Shown one piece after another: positions 5,926 through 7,866 of a stretch of 7,866 bases of DNA. This DNA is from an uncultured bacterium (lineage in GTDB: Bacteria; Planctomycetota; DG-23; SLPQ01): NCBI GenBank assembly GCA_937863625.1, contig CALMGO010000359.1, positions 1 through 7,866 on the forward strand. The letters are read 5' to 3'. The position numbers were made by a program, and so were the translations under genes. The first letter of the stretch is position 1. Each line of letters starts with the position of its first letter. The notes beneath the pieces are model-generated. The model was not told the origin of the DNA. It saw only the letters and a program-made list of their open reading frames with translations, and searched no databases.

Positions 5926-6550
5926 ATCCCGCTACCAGGAGCGCTCCAACTCCCAGAAGCACCATGGATGACGGCGCCGGAACAGCAGGCGCGTCCTCGA
6001 AATCGATCGACAGCGTCACGTAATCAAAGGACACCTGGTCGCCTGCGCGGATAGTGGTACTGGTGCCTAACGGGTATCCGTCGAAGAAGAACGCCGCCGT
6101 ACCGTCGGAAAGCTGGCCGAAAAGCGCCGCCGGGATTGAAAGGTTCACGATGCCGTAGGTAGTGATGCCGGTGTAGTCGCTATCAAACGCACCTGCGATC
6201 TCCACCGAATCAAGAAAGAGCCTGTCGTTGAAATCCGGCTGGCCGGAATCATTTCTTGCGTCTTCCAGCCCGCCGACGCCGAACTGCATTGAGGCAGAAT
6301 TGATTGTTGTAGCAATGGCTCCGTACGTGAAAGTAAACCACGCGTTGGTTTCGCCGAACGTACCGAAGTCCGTAAACGTGGGGTCAGACGCAGTGCGGTT
6401 GTCGAAAGGTACCGTGTACGTCCCGCCCGGCGCTATGCCAAATCCAAGGCCGTCCTTGTCCCCGAGTGTTACGGTCAAGACACTGGCTGAGACGAAGGCG
6501 GTCACGGCGAAAAACATAAATACCCCTGAAATGCAATCACGTACCTTCAT
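5894..6550 (-). CDS. PEP-CTERM sorting-domain exported protein (218 aa)
   Basis: The N-terminus is a signal peptide: a short basic start (MKVR), then a hydrophobic run at about residues 8-20 and a small-residue region near SAS (21-23). The body (about 25-185) is rich in Gly, Asp, Thr, Phe and aromatic beta-strand patterns, with the acidic motif GDKDGLGFG at 30-38, and looks like an extracellular beta-sandwich. The C-terminus is a PEP-CTERM tripartite signal: VPAPSS (190-195, with Ala replacing the middle Glu), a hydrophobic helix (196-208) and a basic tail with KRR (210-212). In known systems an exosortase recognises this tail and the protein goes to the surface or biofilm matrix. No exosortase is in the window. 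The start is ATG at 6550, six bases after GAGGAGG; longer frames upstream lack a site and would spoil the signal peptide. Function of the body is unknown. Confidence 0.87.
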   Translation of the reverse strand: MKVRDCISGVFMFFAVTAFVSASVLTVTLGDKDGLGFGIAPGGTYTVPFDNRTASDPTFTDFGTFGETNAWFTFTYGAIATTINSASMQFGVGGLEDARNDSGQPDFNDRLFLDSVEIAGAFDSDYTGITTYGIVNLSIPAALFGQLSDGTAAFFFDGYPLGTSTTIRAGDQVSFDYVTLSIDFEDAPAVPAPSSMVLLGVGALLVAGFKRRFSACRP

Positions 6551-6556
6551 CACCAT

Positions 6557-6563
6557 CCTCCTC
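6557..6563 (-). promoter_or_regulatory. Ribosome binding site of the PEP-CTERM gene
   Basis: The minus strand reads GAGGAGG, then ATGGTG, then ATG AAG. The six-base spacing selects the ATG at 6550 over the ATG at 6556, which abuts the site. Confidence 0.8.
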
Positions 6564-6600
6564 GGTATGACCCCTTCACGCGCAAAACCCCCACAGCAAC

Positions 6601-6639
6601 AAAAAGTGACCGGCACAGTTTGCACTGCTCCCGGTCACT
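6601..6639 (-). terminator. Rho-independent terminator-like hairpin between the epimerase and PEP-CTERM genes
   Basis: On the minus strand perfect 9-bp arms AGTGACCGG (6639-6631) and CCGGTCACT (6613-6605) are followed directly by TTTTT (6605-6601, sharing one T with the arm). The interior can extend the stem with CAGT/ACTG closed by a GCAA loop, a GNRA-type tetraloop. It lies 77 bases after the epimerase stop and 55 bases before the PEP-CTERM start, and points the right way to end the aminotransferase-epimerase transcript. If the candidate promoter at 6649-6676 is real, the same hairpin would sit at the very start of the PEP-CTERM leader. Confidence 0.7.
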
Positions 6640-6648
6640 CAGGCGGAT

Positions 6649-6676
6649 AGTTTAGTACGAAACTCGGACTTGGCAA
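6649..6676 (-). promoter_or_regulatory. Possible promoter of the PEP-CTERM gene
   Basis: On the minus strand TTGCCA (6676-6671) and TAAACT (6654-6649) are 16 bases apart. Transcription would start near 6642, just before the hairpin arms. No better promoter was seen between the hairpin and the gene. A seven-T run (6684-6678) just upstream follows only a weak CGAA/TTCG stem. Confidence 0.3.
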
Positions 6677-6715
6677 GAAAAAAACGCCGACTTCGAAAAT
6701 AGTTCGCACATGAGT

Positions 6716-7651
6716 CTACTTCATTCCGGCGGTGAAGAACGAAACCGTCTTCTCCAGGCCGGCGGCAAAGTCGAACTCAGGGTCATAGCCAAGCATCCTG
6801 CGCGCCTTTGTGATGTCCGCCAGGCTGTCTCGCACGTCGCCGGTGCGCGTCGGGCCGTGGTGCTTCGGGGTGCTCTTGCCGGTTATGGCACAGATGGTCT
6901 CGTAGAGGTCGTTAATGGTGTTTGCCTTGCCGACACCGATATTGAATACTTCTCCGGCGACGCCGTCGGCCCCGGCAGCCAGGAGATTGGCCTGGACGAC
7001 ATTGGCGATATATGTGAAATCCCTCGACTGGCCTCCGTCGCCGTCGATATTCACCGTTTTCCCGGAGAGTATCCAGGTTATGAAAAGCGGTACGACAGCC
7101 GCATAGTGGCTTTTCGGGTCCTGCCGGGGGCCGAATACGTTGAAATACCTCAGTGACACCGTTTCCAGCCCGTAAAGACTCGGGAAGATACTGCAGTAGT
7201 ACTCACCCGCCAGTTTTGACACTGCGTAAGGCGAAAGAGGGGCGGGGGGCATCGTCTCGACCTTGGGAAGGGTGGGGGTATTGCCGTATGAACTCGAGCT
7301 CGCCGCGTAGACGACGCGCCTTGCGCCTGCGTCACGTGCGGCCAGAAGAACCGCCAGCGTCCCGCCGGCGTTTATATCGTTACTGGCGGCGGGCGCCTCG
7401 ACCGAACGCGCCACACTCGGCAGCGCAGCCTCGTGAAATACGACCTCGGCTCCGGCAAAGGCCTTTTTCAAAAGGGCCGCGTCGAGGATATTTCCCTCAA
7501 ATACTTCCACGTCAGCGGCGAAATCTCGGAGGTTCTCGCGCCTGCCGGTCGAGAAATCATCCACAACGGCGACTGAGTCGCCGCGCTTGAGAAGCGCCTC
7601 GGCGATATTGGAACCGATAAACCCAGCGCCGCCGGTTATAACGGCTTTCAT
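6716..7651 (-). CDS. NDP-sugar 4-epimerase, extended SDR family, WbpP-like (311 aa)
   Basis: This is a cytoplasmic NAD+-dependent epimerase of the extended short-chain dehydrogenase family, most likely inverting C4 of a UDP-sugar such as UDP-GlcNAc or UDP-Glc for glycan synthesis. The Rossmann motif GGAGFIGS is at 7-14, followed by the acidic DDFSTG (31-36) that binds the NAD ribose. The catalytic region has SSSSYG (118-123) and YAVSK with Tyr142 and Lys146. The signature YFNVFGPRQDP (169-179), then SHYAAVVPLF and DGGQSRDFTYI (about 205-215), resembles the WbpP/TviC group more than classical GalE. Length is normal for the family. The ATG at 7651 shares one base with the TGA of the upstream aminotransferase gene (TGATG) and has GAGGGGG upstream, so the two are cotranscribed and probably coupled. 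UDP-glucuronate epimerase or dTDP-glucose dehydratase are less likely alternatives. Confidence 0.88.
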   Translation of the reverse strand: MKAVITGGAGFIGSNIAEALLKRGDSVAVVDDFSTGRRENLRDFAADVEVFEGNILDAALLKKAFAGAEVVFHEAALPSVARSVEAPAASNDINAGGTLAVLLAARDAGARRVVYAASSSSYGNTPTLPKVETMPPAPLSPYAVSKLAGEYYCSIFPSLYGLETVSLRYFNVFGPRQDPKSHYAAVVPLFITWILSGKTVNIDGDGGQSRDFTYIANVVQANLLAAGADGVAGEVFNIGVGKANTINDLYETICAITGKSTPKHHGPTRTGDVRDSLADITKARRMLGYDPEFDFAAGLEKTVSFFTAGMK

Positions 7652-7866
7652 CAGGCCCCCTCTCTCGTAACGAGTTCGCGGAATTTCGCAAGCAGCCTGC
7701 CGGTGACGGGGCCGGGCCTGCCGTCGCCGATGGTCCTGCGGTCGACCTTGACGACGGGTATGATCTCGGCGGCCGTGCCGGTGAGGAAACACTCGTCGGC
7801 GGTAAACACCTCAAAGCGGGTCATGCGCCCCTCGACGACATTGATATTGTCCTCGCGGGCCAGGTC
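7651..7866 (-). CDS. ilvE: Class IV aminotransferase, probably branched-chain, C-terminal part (runs off the right edge)
   Basis: The last 71 codons are visible. They include TADECFLTGTAAEIIPVVKV and the downstream RTIGDGRPGPVTGRLLAKF, a signature of branched-chain amino acid aminotransferases. These PLP enzymes interconvert Leu, Ile and Val with their 2-oxo acids using glutamate. The TGTAAE segment binds the PLP phosphate in this fold. The catalytic lysine and the rest of the active site are outside the window. D-amino acid aminotransferase or aminodeoxychorismate lyase share the fold, but the ECFLTGTAAEIIPV and GDGRPGPVT strings favour IlvE. Its stop overlaps the epimerase start by one base. 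Confidence 0.85.
   Translation of the reverse strand, partial: DLAREDNINVVEGRMTRFEVFTADECFLTGTAAEIIPVVKVDRRTIGDGRPGPVTGRLLAKFRELVTREGA

Noticed and set aside
6560..6640. Possible cyclic di-GMP (GEMM) riboswitch before the PEP-CTERM gene
   Set aside because: A GCAAAC string caught the eye, but the two-stem arrangement and conserved blocks of that riboswitch are absent; a terminator-like hairpin explains the sequence better.

Overview
The window is 7.9 kb of moderately GC-rich bacterial DNA. It suggests a Gram-negative, free-living organism. A PEP-CTERM surface or exported protein and a WbpP-like sugar epimerase point to a cell that makes exopolysaccharide and has an outer membrane. Sigma70-like promoters and AGGAGG-type ribosome binding sites are recognisable. 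The phylum cannot be fixed from the sequence. No tRNA, rRNA, CRISPR array, insertion sequence or phage gene was seen.

Layout. Positions 1-296 (minus) hold the start of a glutamine-dependent NAD+ synthetase gene with a TTG start and its own promoter. Positions 297-729 contain no convincing gene, only that promoter, some inverted repeats and a possible broken reading frame. Positions 730-927 (minus) encode a 65-residue unknown protein with a near-consensus promoter at 1027-1054 and a structured leader. Positions 1066-3902 (minus) form a two-gene, translationally coupled unit: a double-domain creatininase-family protein followed by an MFS transporter. A 214-bp divergent intergenic region (3903-4116) with duplicated short motifs leads to a plus-strand hybrid sensor histidine kinase (4117-5925). 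The tail of the kinase gene overlaps the tail of a convergent PEP-CTERM protein gene (5894-6550, minus). A strong hairpin with a T-tract lies at 6601-6639. It is followed to the right by a minus-strand operon fragment: a class IV (branched-chain amino acid) aminotransferase tail (7651-7866) coupled to an NDP-sugar 4-epimerase (6716-7651).

How they may work together. The creatininase-like protein and the MFS permease probably handle one small amide or lactam metabolite, by hydrolysis and transport. The divergent sensor kinase is a candidate regulator of that unit, but no DNA-binding partner is in the window. The epimerase supplies a sugar nucleotide for glycan synthesis, which fits the nearby PEP-CTERM protein because that sorting system usually accompanies exopolysaccharide loci. 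The most distinctive item is the creatininase. It is an internal tandem duplication in which the C-terminal copy keeps the metal-binding motifs and the N-terminal copy has lost most of them.
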